Part shown: positions 9,213-19,184 of the stretch, in pieces
Numbering within the stretch: the stretch's first letter is position 1
Layout of the letters: every line of letters starts with the position of its first letter
DNA from: an uncultured Lachnospiraceae bacterium
GTDB lineage: Bacteria; Bacillota; Clostridia; Lachnospirales; Lachnospiraceae
Length of the DNA stretch: 64,000 nucleotides
Reading direction: 5' to 3'
Assembly: GCA_934330725.1 (NCBI GenBank)
Contig: CAKRGM010000009.1
Coordinates: forward strand, 8,242-72,241
Position numbers and translations under genes: made by a program
The notes under the pieces: generated by a model
Database searches by the model: none
Seen by the model: only the letters and a program-made list of their open reading frames with translations
What the model was told of the DNA's origin: nothing

Positions 9213-10130
9213 CTAATTCTTTAACTGTGCTTCATTTTTTCCTCTGATTATAAATTCAACTGCATTATGAATCACTTCGATATGCACACTGTCATATGTC
9301 CCCCCATATTCGCCATCGACAGTCCAGCTTATCTGTTCATCAGATTCAAAATAAATTTCATTTGCTTTGAATGACTGTATCAGACTGCATTTCTCATAGT
9401 TTTGTGACAATACCGCTGCAATAACCTGCTGGAAGTCCAGCGGATTCTTTAATTCCCTTACGAGAGCCACTTCAAACAGTCCATCCCTAAGATTTACATC
9501 ACCAGGAACAACGCCCCTGAAACCGCCAACTGACCTTGTATTGCTCACCATTCCATAAATAAACGAGCCTTCAATATCTGTATCATTTGTATGTATCTTA
9601 ATATGATACGGTTTTAAATCTGTAAGGGATTTCATTCCCTCAAGAAGGTATGCCGGATGTCCCAGCACATTTTTTAATGCCTGCGGTGTCTCATATGAAA
9701 CCTTTGTAAATGCACCAAAGGCTGCAACATAATTAAATGTTTTGCCATTAAGCATTCCAATATCGCATTTTCTTCGTCTTCCGACTGTAATATTTCTTGC
9801 TGCCTGAAGCATATCCTTTGGAATTTTTAAGCTGACTGCAAAATCATTTGTTGTTCCGCTTGGTATATATCCTATCGGTGGCTTTTTCCCCGAAAGCGAA
9901 AGAACTGCCTCCACTGTCTCGTTTAATGTTCCATCACCGCCGCTGCATACAACACAATTATAGCCTGCTGCATTATTTAGTATATACTCATAGCCGTCTC
10001 TTGGTGCCTTTGTTGGGTATACTGTCACCTCAAATCCGGCATCAGAGAAAATCTGTATTATTTCTAAAAGCTTATTTTTAATCTGCCCTTTCCCTGAATT
10101 GGGATTAAACACAAACAGTAATTTTTTCAT
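9213..10130 (-). CDS. Diacylglycerol kinase family lipid kinase (YegS/DgkB type)
   Basis: A 305-residue soluble lipid kinase. The N-terminal domain has the nucleotide-binding FVFNPNSGKGQ segment and the hallmark GGDGTLNE about 65 residues in. The C-terminal beta-sandwich half holds GMVSNTRSVGGF. Family members phosphorylate diacylglycerol, feeding it back into phospholipid synthesis; other lipids are possible substrates. The ATG at 10130 follows TAGGATTGGT, eight bases past the preceding stop, so it is the second gene of a unit with the beta-CASP RNase. A longer in-frame extension into the preceding gene is an artefact. Confidence 0.85.
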   Translation of the reverse strand: MKKLLFVFNPNSGKGQIKNKLLEIIQIFSDAGFEVTVYPTKAPRDGYEYILNNAAGYNCVVCSGGDGTLNETVEAVLSLSGKKPPIGYIPSGTTNDFAVSLKIPKDMLQAARNITVGRRRKCDIGMLNGKTFNYVAAFGAFTKVSYETPQALKNVLGHPAYLLEGMKSLTDLKPYHIKIHTNDTDIEGSFIYGMVSNTRSVGGFRGVVPGDVNLRDGLFEVALVRELKNPLDFQQVIAAVLSQNYEKCSLIQSFKANEIYFESDEQISWTVDGEYGGTYDSVHIEVIHNAVEFIIRGKNEAQLKN

Positions 10131-10137
10131 ACCAATC

Positions 10138-11736
10138 CTACCTGTCCCATTTATCGCAAAGTGAATTAATCTGATCTGTAAACTTTGCCAGATCCTTATT
10201 AGCACCACCCTCGTTATGATTAATAACTGTAAGAAGTCTCTTGCCGGCTGCAACGAGTCTTGCAAATACACTGTTATTCCTGTTAATAACTGTTCTTCTT
10301 GACTTCTTCTGTTTATTGCCTTCACTTAAGCACTCACCTGTAACAAGATCAAAACTTGCTCCCGTATATGGTGATGTTGCATTGTATCCGTATTCGTCCT
10401 TAAGGCATGCTGTGAATTCCTCGCATACACTGTCCTCTCCATGCACTACAAATACCTGCTGTGGCTTTTCCTTAAATGAATTCACCCACTTTAGCAGTCC
10501 CTGTTTATCTGCGTGTCCACTTGCACCCGGAAGCTGCACTATTTCTGCCTGTATGCTTATAGGTTCGCCGAACAGCTTTATCTCCTTTGCGCCATCAACT
10601 ATAATTCTGCCTGTCGTTCCCACTGCCTGATATCCTGCAAAAAGTATCGTACATTCCGGTCTCCACAAATTATGTTTTAAATGATGCCTTATTCGTCCTG
10701 CCTCACACATTCCTGATGCTGATATTATTACCTTTGGCTTTGAATCAAAATTTATCATCTTTGATTCATCACCTGTTACAGCAACCTTAAGTCCATTGAA
10801 TGTCAGCGGATTAATGCCTTTATTAACAAGCTCCATTGCATCTTTATCATAACATTCTATATAATTTTTTGTAAAAATGCTTGTAGCTTCAATTGCAAGA
10901 GGACTGTCAACATAAACATCAAAATCATATTTTATAAGATTATCTTCTTTAATCTTTCTTATAAAGTATAAAAGTTCCTGCGTTCTTCCAACTGCAAATG
11001 ATGGTATTACAACATTACCACCCCTGTCAAATGTCCTTTTAAACACTTTGACAAGTTCCTGTACATAATCCGGTGTTCCGCCATGGCTTCTGTTTCCATA
11101 TGTCGATTCCATTACTACATAATCAGCTTCATCAATATAAACCGGATCTTTAATAAGCGGCTTATTTACATTTCCGATGTCTCCCGAAAATACAATCTTT
11201 TTTGAAACTGAATTCTCATTAACCCACACTTCAATACTCGATGAACCGAGCAGATGTCCTGCATCTGTAAATCTTATCTGTATTCCGTCAGTAAGATCAA
11301 GTTTTGTATCATATGGGCACCCTACAAACTGCTTCATTACATTTGTAACTGCATCCATATCATATAAAGGAATAAATTCCTTTAATGTACCATTTGATCT
11401 TTTTGCCTTACGGTTGCGCCATTCAGCTTCAAACATCTGAATGTGTGCACTGTCCTTAAGCATTATGGAACAAAGATCAACCGTAGGCTTTGTTGCAAAA
11501 ACCTTTCCCCTGAAACCATTCACATACAAAAGCGGAATAAGTCCCGAATGATCGATATGTGCATGTGTAAGCAGCACGTAATCAACATCACTTGCAGGTA
11601 TTGGCAGTTCCTGATTCTCATAAACATCATTGCCCTGTTCCATACCGCAGTCAATAAGTATATGCCTGCCACATGCATTTAAATAATGACAGCTGCCCGT
11701 TACCTCATGGTCAGCCCCTAAAAAAGTAAGTCTCAT
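10138..11736 (-). CDS. Beta-CASP metallo-beta-lactamase fold RNase (CPSF-like)
   Basis: A 532-residue protein with the zinc-binding motifs of the RNA-processing metallo-beta-lactamases: HAHIDHSG, then DAGHLLGSSS and SGDIGN. The beta-CASP cap region follows with ESTYGN, PSFAVGRTQELL and the C-terminal VHGEDSVCEEF. It lacks the N-terminal KH domains of archaeal homologues. A role in RNA cleavage is expected from the family; the substrate is unknown. The ATG at 11736 follows a strong GGGGGCGGGG site. It is upstream of and close-coupled to the lipid kinase gene, and divergent from asnB. Confidence 0.85.
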   Translation of the reverse strand: MRLTFLGADHEVTGSCHYLNACGRHILIDCGMEQGNDVYENQELPIPASDVDYVLLTHAHIDHSGLIPLLYVNGFRGKVFATKPTVDLCSIMLKDSAHIQMFEAEWRNRKAKRSNGTLKEFIPLYDMDAVTNVMKQFVGCPYDTKLDLTDGIQIRFTDAGHLLGSSSIEVWVNENSVSKKIVFSGDIGNVNKPLIKDPVYIDEADYVVMESTYGNRSHGGTPDYVQELVKVFKRTFDRGGNVVIPSFAVGRTQELLYFIRKIKEDNLIKYDFDVYVDSPLAIEATSIFTKNYIECYDKDAMELVNKGINPLTFNGLKVAVTGDESKMINFDSKPKVIISASGMCEAGRIRHHLKHNLWRPECTILFAGYQAVGTTGRIIVDGAKEIKLFGEPISIQAEIVQLPGASGHADKQGLLKWVNSFKEKPQQVFVVHGEDSVCEEFTACLKDEYGYNATSPYTGASFDLVTGECLSEGNKQKKSRRTVINRNNSVFARLVAAGKRLLTVINHNEGGANKDLAKFTDQINSLCDKWDR

Positions 11737-11923
11737 AATCCCCGCCCCCTTTTTATTTTGCATTAAATTCACTTATCTTTTGTATTCTGCTTACATATTA
11801 TTCACCTGGCTTCTTGATTTTATTTTATCATTATGCCCGCATTTGTTCAATAATTATTACATTTATTAAGCATAATATATATTTTTGTATCATAGTCATT
11901 ATAAAAAAAGGTTCTTTTACATT

Positions 11924-13777
11924 ATGTGTGGTATTTCTGGTTTTTTTAACGGATATGTTGATTATTTAAGTGATGAACTCAACTTCAAGCATATCCTTCT
12001 TAATATGTGCAAATCTCTTAAGCACCGTGGTCCTGATGCTTCAGGAATCTATCTTTCAAAAAGGTGTGGACTTTCCCACGACAGGCTTTCCATAATTGAT
12101 ATTGAAAACGGTTCCCAGCCTATGCAAAAAAATATAGACGGATTTTCATATACTATAGTTTATAATGGGGAAATTTATAATACCATGGAGCTGCGTAACG
12201 AACTGCTGCTTCATAATATAACCCCTGAAACCTCCTCTGATACTGAACTTCTGCTTCTATCCTTTTTAGAATTTGGCAGTGATTTTATCCAGAAGGTAAA
12301 TGGAATTTTTTCATTTGCTATTTATGACGAAAGACATGAAACCATAACCCTTTATCGTGACCCGTTCGGTGTGAAACCGCTGTTTTATACAAGCGTTGGT
12401 GACACTTTTCTTTTTGGTTCGGAACCAAAGGCAATTCTTTCCTACCCTGGAGTAAAAGCCATTATTGAAAAAAACGGACTTAACGAAATTCTTTCACTCG
12501 GTCCTGCCCGTTCTCCCGGATGCGGAATATTTAAAGATTTTCACGAGGTTCTTCCCGGATATTATATTACAGTGTCCCGTTTTGGTATAAATAAAACATG
12601 CTACTTCCGGCTTGAAAGCAGGCCTCATTTTGATTCATATGATGAAACCATTGAAAAAACAAGATTTCTTATAACTGATTCTATAAAACGCCAGATGATT
12701 TCTGATGTTAATATATGCACCTTTTTATCCGGAGGTGTTGATTCAAGCGTCGTTTCCGCCGTATGCGCCGCCCAGCTTAAAGAGCAGGGAAAAACACTCC
12801 ACACATTCTCATTTGATTTTACAGGAAATAATAAATATTTCAGGGCAAATTCATTCCAGCCATCACAGGATCGTCCCTACGTTGATAAAATGACTGAATT
12901 TTTAGATTCAAAACATGAATACCTTGAATGCACAAACCAGATTCAGGCTGATTATCTGTTCCGCTCTGTTGATGCACATGACTTTCCATGCATGGCTGAT
13001 GTAGACTCATCACTGCTTTATTTCTGTGAACAGGTAAGCCATTCTGAAAAGGTCGTCCTTACCGGAGAATGTGCTGATGAAGTTTTCGGAGGCTATCCGT
13101 GGTTTCATTTAGAAAAATTTTTAAACAGCAATACATTTCCATGGACTCCTGACCTTTCTTTCAGGAAACGCCTTGTTAAGCAGGAGCTCCTTGATTGTCT
13201 TGACATGGATGAATACGTTGCTGCTGCTTATGAAAAAGCTATAAGTGAAATAGCTGTCCTTCCCCATGAAAATGAGACACAGACTAACCGCAGACGCATT
13301 GGGTATCTTAATATCCGTTTCTTTATGCAGACACTTTTAAACCGGATGGACCGTACCAGTATGTATAACGGACTTGAGGCAAGAGTGCCATTTGCTGATA
13401 AAGAACTGGTTTCGTATGTCTTTAATATTCCATGGGAAATGAAGGCTAAAAACGGGCTTGTAAAAAATGTACTGCGTCAGGCTGCAAAGGGACTGCTGCC
13501 TGATGAAATTCTCTTCAGACAGAAGAGTCCCTACCCGAAAACTTATAATCCGGGTTATGAAAATATTTTAAAGACAATGTTAATCGATGAATTAAACAGT
13601 GCCGGCTGTCCGTTAAAAGATATTGTGAATGAAACTGCACTTAATAAATTTTTAAGCCGTCCTAAAGATTACGGTCAGCCCTGGTATGGACAGTTAATGG
13701 CCGGTCCTCAGATGATTGCATATCTTCTGCAGATAAATTATTTTCTAAAAAGCAGACACGTAGATGTCCGGGTATAA
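11924..13777 (+). CDS. asnB: Asparagine synthase (glutamine-hydrolysing)
   Basis: A 617-residue enzyme that makes asparagine from aspartate, glutamine and ATP. The class II glutaminase nucleophile is Cys2 (MCGISGFF), which fixes the start at 11924. Further glutaminase residues lie in KHRGPDASG and YNGEIYN. The synthetase domain has the ATP pyrophosphatase loop FLSGGVDSSVV and GECADEVFGGYPW. Length is standard for AsnB. It is one of only three plus-strand genes, monocistronic, and convergent with dpaB. Confidence 0.94.
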   Translation: MCGISGFFNGYVDYLSDELNFKHILLNMCKSLKHRGPDASGIYLSKRCGLSHDRLSIIDIENGSQPMQKNIDGFSYTIVYNGEIYNTMELRNELLLHNITPETSSDTELLLLSFLEFGSDFIQKVNGIFSFAIYDERHETITLYRDPFGVKPLFYTSVGDTFLFGSEPKAILSYPGVKAIIEKNGLNEILSLGPARSPGCGIFKDFHEVLPGYYITVSRFGINKTCYFRLESRPHFDSYDETIEKTRFLITDSIKRQMISDVNICTFLSGGVDSSVVSAVCAAQLKEQGKTLHTFSFDFTGNNKYFRANSFQPSQDRPYVDKMTEFLDSKHEYLECTNQIQADYLFRSVDAHDFPCMADVDSSLLYFCEQVSHSEKVVLTGECADEVFGGYPWFHLEKFLNSNTFPWTPDLSFRKRLVKQELLDCLDMDEYVAAAYEKAISEIAVLPHENETQTNRRRIGYLNIRFFMQTLLNRMDRTSMYNGLEARVPFADKELVSYVFNIPWEMKAKNGLVKNVLRQAAKGLLPDEILFRQKSPYPKTYNPGYENILKTMLIDELNSAGCPLKDIVNETALNKFLSRPKDYGQPWYGQLMAGPQMIAYLLQINYFLKSRHVDVRV

Positions 13778-13792
13778 ATAATCACATTTTAA

Positions 13793-13850
13793 GCAGCGGT
13801 GCATTATGCGGTAAATGACACCGCCTTATGCACCGCTGCATGTTTTTACA
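13793..13850. terminator. Terminator between asnB and dpaB
   Basis: Perfect 12-base arms (13793-13804 and 13828-13839) with further inner pairing, followed by GTTTTT on the plus strand. It ends asnB and, with weaker T content, may also serve convergent dpaB. Confidence 0.75.
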
Positions 13851-13918
13851 CCTTTACTGTTTTTATTACTTTTATTAATTCTTATAATGTATTGGGGATA
13901 TGCTGCTATATTTTACTA

Positions 13919-14506
13919 TCAGGGTGCCTGTATCACCGGCTGAAGCTGTCTGCCGTCAAGCGCTGCCTGAATTGTTTCCGGTATAAGCTTTGTACAGGCT
14001 ATCATTGAATTATGCTTACATTTATAATTATCCTGTCCAAATGGTACAAAATATATATTTTTCATATTCATAAGAAGACCGATATTTTTAAAATTCATTC
14101 CAAGTGCATCATTTGTTGAAACAGATATGACAAGCGGCTTTTCATTTCTTAAATGCGCTTTTGCAGCCATAAGTACAGATGAATCCGTTATGCCATTGCT
14201 TAATTTGGCAAGAGTATTGCCGGTGCATGGAGCAATCACAAGCACATCAAGAAAATTACCGGGGCCTATGGTTTCCGCTTCAACTATGCTTCCCATCCCG
14301 GTTTCATGCGTTATGTCCCTTACACTTTTTACAAATTCATCCGCCTTTTTGAATCTGTTGTCAGTCACTAATACTCTCTCCGAAAAAACCGGCACTATAC
14401 GCCAGTCTTTTTTAACAAGCTCCCTCAATACTGTTAATATTTTTTCAAATGTACAAAATGAACCAGTTATGGCAAAGCCAACTGTCAATTTTTTATTCTG
14501 GTCCAT
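13919..14506 (-). CDS. dpaB: Dipicolinate synthase subunit B
   Basis: A 195-residue flavoprotein-fold subunit. The N-terminal FAITGSFCTFEKIL and the later VIAPCTGNTLAKLSNGI are characteristic of SpoVFB/DpaB. With DpaA it converts dihydrodipicolinate to dipicolinic acid in the mother cell; the product is loaded into the spore core with calcium. The ATG at 14506 sits eight bases after GAGG; a GTG three codons upstream abuts that site. It follows dpaA directly. Its presence indicates a sporulation-competent lineage. Confidence 0.9.
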   Translation of the reverse strand: MDQNKKLTVGFAITGSFCTFEKILTVLRELVKKDWRIVPVFSERVLVTDNRFKKADEFVKSVRDITHETGMGSIVEAETIGPGNFLDVLVIAPCTGNTLAKLSNGITDSSVLMAAKAHLRNEKPLVISVSTNDALGMNFKNIGLLMNMKNIYFVPFGQDNYKCKHNSMIACTKLIPETIQAALDGRQLQPVIQAP

Positions 14507-14547
14507 GTTTGTCACCTCATTTCAAGCTTTATTCCATTTTTGATTTT

Positions 14548-15429
14548 TCATACTATTTTCATGTTCTTTTTTATAACTTCAAGGAGCACCTTTGCAGATG
14601 ATTCAGGTGCAAACTTTCCAGGCAGCCCGAGTGCATGGCACGCCTTAATATCGTTTTCAATGCAATAATCAAAATCAACACCACCCGGATTTGATGCTAT
14701 ATCAATTATTGTTATTTCTTTTGAAAACTTCTGCAATATATCTGAATTAAATATTTTCTCCGGCACAGTGTTAAAAAGAAAATCATATTTCTTCATGTCA
14801 TGTATCACTGCAATATCACTTTCATATGCATAACCATATGCACCCGCTTTTGCACGCCTGCCCTCATCTGTCTCAAGCACCGTCACATTACAATTAAATG
14901 CCTGAAGCCTGTTTGCCAGAATTTCACCACATCTTCCAAATCCCGCCAGCAGTACATTACTCATGTTTAAATTAATATCACTTAACGTAACTGCCTGTGC
15001 AACAGCACCTTCTGCTGTAGCCACAGCATTTGCATAGGCGGCAGCATCTGATTCCATGTACTCAATGAATCTTCTTTCGCCGGAAATTATGCCGTCTTTT
15101 GCATCACAGCTGTTAATATCAGGCTCTGCGCCGGCGCCACTGATTCCGCATCCAAATATATTTTCAGCCCTTATGCCACAGCCATATAGCCGCTTATAAT
15201 GTCTGATACTGTCTGAAACCGGAAGCAATATTGCATCGAATATCTTATCTGTCAGATTATTAAGTGTATTAAATTTATATAATTTACCTGTTTTATTATC
15301 TTTACGGTATTCCCCGGATTTGTCAGTTTCATTAATAAATGTTACATCATGCCCTGCGTTGCACAGCATTTTTCTAAGATATTCCTGTCTTTTATCATAC
15401 GCTATAACCAAAAACCTTTTCTTTTTCAT
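14548..15429 (-). CDS. dpaA: Dipicolinate synthase subunit A
   Basis: A 293-residue dehydrogenase-like subunit. A Rossmann motif, VLLAGFGRCGEILANRL, lies in the second half, and the C-terminus has IASNPGGVDFDYC and ALGLPGKFAPESSA, typical of DpaA/SpoVFA. It works with DpaB in dipicolinate synthesis during sporulation. The ATG at 15429 follows AAGGAGGGAG. It is first of the dpaA-dpaB pair, with a 41-base gap. The dispersed repeat copy 2 lies immediately upstream, so its promoter must lie in or beyond that element; no sporulation sigma site was confidently identified. Confidence 0.9.
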   Translation of the reverse strand: MKKKRFLVIAYDKRQEYLRKMLCNAGHDVTFINETDKSGEYRKDNKTGKLYKFNTLNNLTDKIFDAILLPVSDSIRHYKRLYGCGIRAENIFGCGISGAGAEPDINSCDAKDGIISGERRFIEYMESDAAAYANAVATAEGAVAQAVTLSDINLNMSNVLLAGFGRCGEILANRLQAFNCNVTVLETDEGRRAKAGAYGYAYESDIAVIHDMKKYDFLFNTVPEKIFNSDILQKFSKEITIIDIASNPGGVDFDYCIENDIKACHALGLPGKFAPESSAKVLLEVIKKNMKIV

Positions 15430-15461
15430 GCAACTCCCTCCTTCATACATTTTATGCAGAA

Positions 15462-15600
15462 ACAGGTAATTGCGAAACTCCTAAATTATTAAGTACAGTT
15501 GAGCAGAATTAATAATTTCATTAAGCAGGCGCTTTAGTGTGGCCGGTACTTAGGCGTGTATTTTACCGCCTTACGTACCGCTGCCAGCATTTTCTCATAT
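15462..15600. repeat. Interspersed repeat, copy 2
   Basis: The first 80 bases match the element at 134-215 closely, sharing ACAGGTAATTGCGAAACTC and the later AAGCAGG and CTTTAGTG blocks. The right part differs: it forms a hairpin between GGTACTTAGGCG (15544-15555) and CGCCTTACGTACC, and lacks the closing GTTTCGCAAT. It fills the gap between dpaA and the divergent adhesin gene. Confidence 0.55.
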
Positions 15601-15713
15601 ACAGGTGAATAAATTTTCCATATCTGTCATATAATTCCTAAGTACGTTATTTCTATTATTTTCTAAAATATGCAGCCTCTTCTTTATGTGCTGCAGGAAA
15701 GGTATGGTCTTTT

Positions 15714-17561
15714 ATGAAACGAGGGTTCTTAAAGAAACTCTTACCAATGATTTTATGTTTTACCTTACTCTTCGGATTAAATGTAGTATATGCTGATGAT
15801 AATCAGAGCTTTGATAATATTTACATCGGTGACGGTGAGCGCGGTATGACCGTTGATAACTGTATTACTACTCTTTTCAGGCTCTCTGACCAGAGCAATA
15901 ATATCAACAATGCCTACTGTGTTGACAGGAGTACAAGTATACGGGATAACGCTGCATATTCCCGTGTAAATGTCAGTGATGCCGACTATTATACCCAGGA
16001 GTCAGCTAACCACATCCGTGCCATTATCCAGAACGCATATCCTTTTATCAGTATTTCTGAGGTAATTAACCGCTCAGGTATACGTGGAATTAGTACAACA
16101 GAAGCAATTACCGCTACACAGCTTGCCATCTGGCATTATTCTAATGAGTCTGATGTTGTATCTGAAAATACAAATGTAGATGCATTATTTAACTGGTATA
16201 TAAATCTTGCACCTGCAACAGTCTCAAATGTTCCAATCGGAAACGTAAACATAAATGCTGTAACATCAAAGTCTGGTGATAGTTACACTTGTGTGGTACG
16301 TTACAGTACAAATGCCAGAAATGTCAATGGCTCCGGCGTTGAATTATCCTTGAATACGAGTAAGGATATTTCCACCGAATATCCAATGATAAGCCGTGTT
16401 GATAACGGTGTCGTGGATGGCGAAAACCAGGTCACATTTACAAACATCCCTGCTGATGCCACTCTTGATTTCACTGCATCCGGAATACAAAATGTTGATT
16501 TTGACGGATATTTCTACAGTCCTGAAGGCGGACGAAAAGCATCGCAGAGTCTTGTAGGTGCTTACATTGGAAATACTGCTATTTCCGCAAGTGCATCCTT
16601 TACACCATCATCTGATGATGACAATGCCATAAAAATTATAAAGATTGATTCAGCTACAGGAGAACCTCTTGCAGGTGCCGTATTTGAGATATCTGATAAT
16701 GAAAACTTTACCGGCACTGTCTATACCGTAACTACCGACAGCAATGGTATTGCAATCCAGGGTGGTCTTACAGCCGGAAGATGGTTTGTACGCGAAACAA
16801 AAGCACCTCAGGGATATATTTCTTATGAAAAGCCTTTTAGCGTTTCTGTTGGAAATGGTACTACTGTTGCCGAATGCAAGAATACGGCTTATGGCTCAAT
16901 TCAGATTTTAAAGTCTGATGAAAATGGTAATCCTGTGAATGGTGCACATTTTTCAATTTATAAGGGTGAAGCCGTATCAGATAATGCGCTTTTGTATTCA
17001 GATTTAATATCTGATGAAGCCGGTGTAATTATTCAAAAGGATATTGAACCCGGCGTATATACAATTGTTGAGACTGAGGCTCCACATGGCTATCACTTAA
17101 ATTCTACTCCGGTCACTGTCACCGTTAAACCGGGTGAAACTGCAAAGGTTTCTGTCACAGATGAAACCATCAAAAAAGGTATTATCAACATTTTTAAGAA
17201 AGATGCCGTAAGCGGTGAACAGTTAAGCGGTGCTGAAATTGAAGTCTTCAAAGATGAGGCTTTAACACAGTCCGTCGGTCGTTTTATCACATCAAAGGAT
17301 AATCCTGTAAGCACAGATAAACTTGAGCCGGGAACTTACTATGTAAAAGAGATTTCAGCCCCTGATGGTTATTTAAATGATGACACTGATGTTAAAATCG
17401 TAAATGTGCCTGAAGGCGGAAGTGTTGATGTAACCTTCTTTAATAACCAGGTTCCAAAGACTGCTGGCAACTTTGCACTGGTACTTTTTACAGGTATTGG
17501 AATGCTTTCCGGCTGTGCTGTATTAACCTTTGCCTTCCGTAAGCATCTGATCAGACGATGA
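15714..17561 (+). CDS. Thioester-domain surface adhesin with SpaA repeats
   Basis: A 615-residue cell-wall protein. Residues 1-27 are a signal peptide. A thioester domain (about 35-160) shows the paired motifs AYCVDRST and TATQLAIWH, whose Cys and Gln normally form an internal thioester that can bind host or substrate amines covalently. Three SpaA/CnaB-type domains follow, each ending in an E-box (ETKAPQGY, ETEAPHGY, EISAPDGY) that supports internal isopeptide bonds. The C-terminus is a sorting signal: VPKTAGN, a hydrophobic stretch and a basic tail. It overlaps the sortase start by four bases. Confidence 0.88.
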   Translation: MKRGFLKKLLPMILCFTLLFGLNVVYADDNQSFDNIYIGDGERGMTVDNCITTLFRLSDQSNNINNAYCVDRSTSIRDNAAYSRVNVSDADYYTQESANHIRAIIQNAYPFISISEVINRSGIRGISTTEAITATQLAIWHYSNESDVVSENTNVDALFNWYINLAPATVSNVPIGNVNINAVTSKSGDSYTCVVRYSTNARNVNGSGVELSLNTSKDISTEYPMISRVDNGVVDGENQVTFTNIPADATLDFTASGIQNVDFDGYFYSPEGGRKASQSLVGAYIGNTAISASASFTPSSDDDNAIKIIKIDSATGEPLAGAVFEISDNENFTGTVYTVTTDSNGIAIQGGLTAGRWFVRETKAPQGYISYEKPFSVSVGNGTTVAECKNTAYGSIQILKSDENGNPVNGAHFSIYKGEAVSDNALLYSDLISDEAGVIIQKDIEPGVYTIVETEAPHGYHLNSTPVTVTVKPGETAKVSVTDETIKKGIINIFKKDAVSGEQLSGAEIEVFKDEALTQSVGRFITSKDNPVSTDKLEPGTYYVKEISAPDGYLNDDTDVKIVNVPEGGSVDVTFFNNQVPKTAGNFALVLFTGIGMLSGCAVLTFAFRKHLIRR

Positions 17562-18193
17562 AAACTGTAAAATCAACATGGAAGCTGTCTGCTGTCGGCT
17601 GTGTCGTTATCGTATTTTTTATTATATCAATAATCGTTATAATTGCCGGCATTGTTATTCTTGTTAATGTAAACCATGATATAAAAAAAGGGGTCAACGA
17701 GGCTGAAGACGTTATTACCCATAATGACGACCCCCACGATAACAAAATGCCTGAAGCTTATACTATTAACGCCGGTAAAGCAGGTGATTATTCAGACGCC
17801 ATTGCTATTCTGACATTTATTGACGATAAAAATGCAAAGGTCGGCATTTTTAATGGAATAACAAATGATATATTGCGAAAAGGTGCCGGAAGAGACACTA
17901 ATACTGCCCTTCCAAATGAATCCGGCAACTGTGTATTATATGCACACCGCGACTCAGGCTTTGCATCTCTTACCACAATTAAAATAAATGATTGCATCAG
18001 CCTGCAGACAAAACAAAGCACATTAACATACCATGTAACAGATGTAAGGATCACTACCCCCAACGATCCGTCAATATACGCTAAAACAGACGAAAAGCAG
18101 GTTACTCTTGTAACCTGCTATCCATTCTCATATGTCGGCCCCGCCCCACAGCGATGTGTTGTAACCGCGGACGCAGACAAAACAGGTCAGTGA
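17558..18193 (+). CDS. Class D-type sortase
   Basis: A 211-residue transpeptidase with an N-terminal membrane anchor (about residues 10-38). The active-site trio is visible: His in LYAHRDSGF, Cys in TLVTCYPF and Arg in PQRCVV. It cleaves sorting signals and joins proteins to the wall. The ATG overlaps the adhesin stop as ATGA, so translation is coupled, and the adhesin with its VPKTA signal is the likely dedicated substrate. Class D assignment rests on the TLVTC and small size and is less certain than sortase itself. Confidence 0.9.
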   Translation: MKTVKSTWKLSAVGCVVIVFFIISIIVIIAGIVILVNVNHDIKKGVNEAEDVITHNDDPHDNKMPEAYTINAGKAGDYSDAIAILTFIDDKNAKVGIFNGITNDILRKGAGRDTNTALPNESGNCVLYAHRDSGFASLTTIKINDCISLQTKQSTLTYHVTDVRITTPNDPSIYAKTDEKQVTLVTCYPFSYVGPAPQRCVVTADADKTGQ

Positions 18194-18212
18194 TTGCTGG
18201 CCTGTTTTTTTG
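18181..18212 (+). terminator. Terminator of the adhesin-sortase operon
   Basis: Nine-base arms (18181-18189 and 18198-18206, one wobble) are followed by an eight-T run. The left arm begins within the last sortase codons. Confidence 0.85.
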
Positions 18213-18275
18213 AGTTTTACTAATTCTATGTCGTGTCTGTACAAACGCCATATTCATACAGTGTTGCTTAAAATT

Positions 18276-19184
18276 TCAATCAAAGCTTCCACTTTTGGAA
18301 ATATCTTTTAAAGCCTCAATTGCCATCTCATAAGATATCTGTTCTTCTAAAAGTTGAGTAGTTAAATTAACATAATCACTTTTGTATGCTTTTTCTTCAA
18401 TAATCTGATTAAGCAACTGTGAAATATTTACATCTGAATTAGCAGATGGACAAACCGGTGACTGAGCTCGTATATTCCGCACTTCATGCACCAGATTCTT
18501 AAAAGCTCCATTCTGAGGAACAAGTGGAAACAACTTATAAATATCATATATGTGTCTTGAATGTTTTTGAACCTTATCTTGTAAATAATAATCACAAATT
18601 GCAAATATCTTGTCAGCCAAAGTTCTATCAATACCCTGTACTTTCATTGAAAATGGTAATAACATAAATTTCTCAATAGAATCAGGTGCTTCTTTTTCCA
18701 TCATATCACCAATATAACTATGTACCGGCAATATTACCGTTGGAAAAGAAACTGCTGTGTAAGAGGTCTCCAATAAAACTGCCGGTCTTAAAGCAGTACT
18801 AATTAATGGGAGTACCGAATCATATCCGATTATATACCTGTTGTAGTCTCTACGACTTCTCGTTTCGTCAAGATTTTGAATATCCATTCCCAATTCATCT
18901 GCTGAATCAACAATCGCTTGTTTTATTTTTTTCTTTTGGCCTTGTGAAATCAATGTATCTATTGTAATATCGATATCTTCTGAAAACCTCTGTATAACTT
19001 TATGGCACTTGCTTAAAGAAGCACCACCCTTAAAAACGATATATGGCATCTTTTCTGATAATAGCCTAAGCAACATAGTAACATAATAATCTTTCTCTAT
19101 CGCATGTGCCATTATACCTGTTTGTTCATAAGCCAGTGCAATTGCATCTTGGAATTGTTCTTTATTATTATGCAAGTATGCCAT
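18276..19184 (-). CDS. AbiEii-type nucleotidyltransferase toxin
   Basis: A 302-residue protein of the AbiEii/AbiGii family (PF08843). The nucleotidyltransferase signature is present: FKGGASLSK followed by RFSEDIDIT, giving the GGxSL and DxD-type residues. Family toxins modify tRNA 3' ends or other nucleic acids and act in type IV toxin-antitoxin and phage abortive-infection systems. The start overlaps the antitoxin gene by 17 bases, so the two are co-translated. The ribosome binding site is weak, which would favour antitoxin excess. Confidence 0.85.
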   Translation of the reverse strand: MAYLHNNKEQFQDAIALAYEQTGIMAHAIEKDYYVTMLLRLLSEKMPYIVFKGGASLSKCHKVIQRFSEDIDITIDTLISQGQKKKIKQAIVDSADELGMDIQNLDETRSRRDYNRYIIGYDSVLPLISTALRPAVLLETSYTAVSFPTVILPVHSYIGDMMEKEAPDSIEKFMLLPFSMKVQGIDRTLADKIFAICDYYLQDKVQKHSRHIYDIYKLFPLVPQNGAFKNLVHEVRNIRAQSPVCPSANSDVNISQLLNQIIEEKAYKSDYVNLTTQLLEEQISYEMAIEALKDISKSGSFD

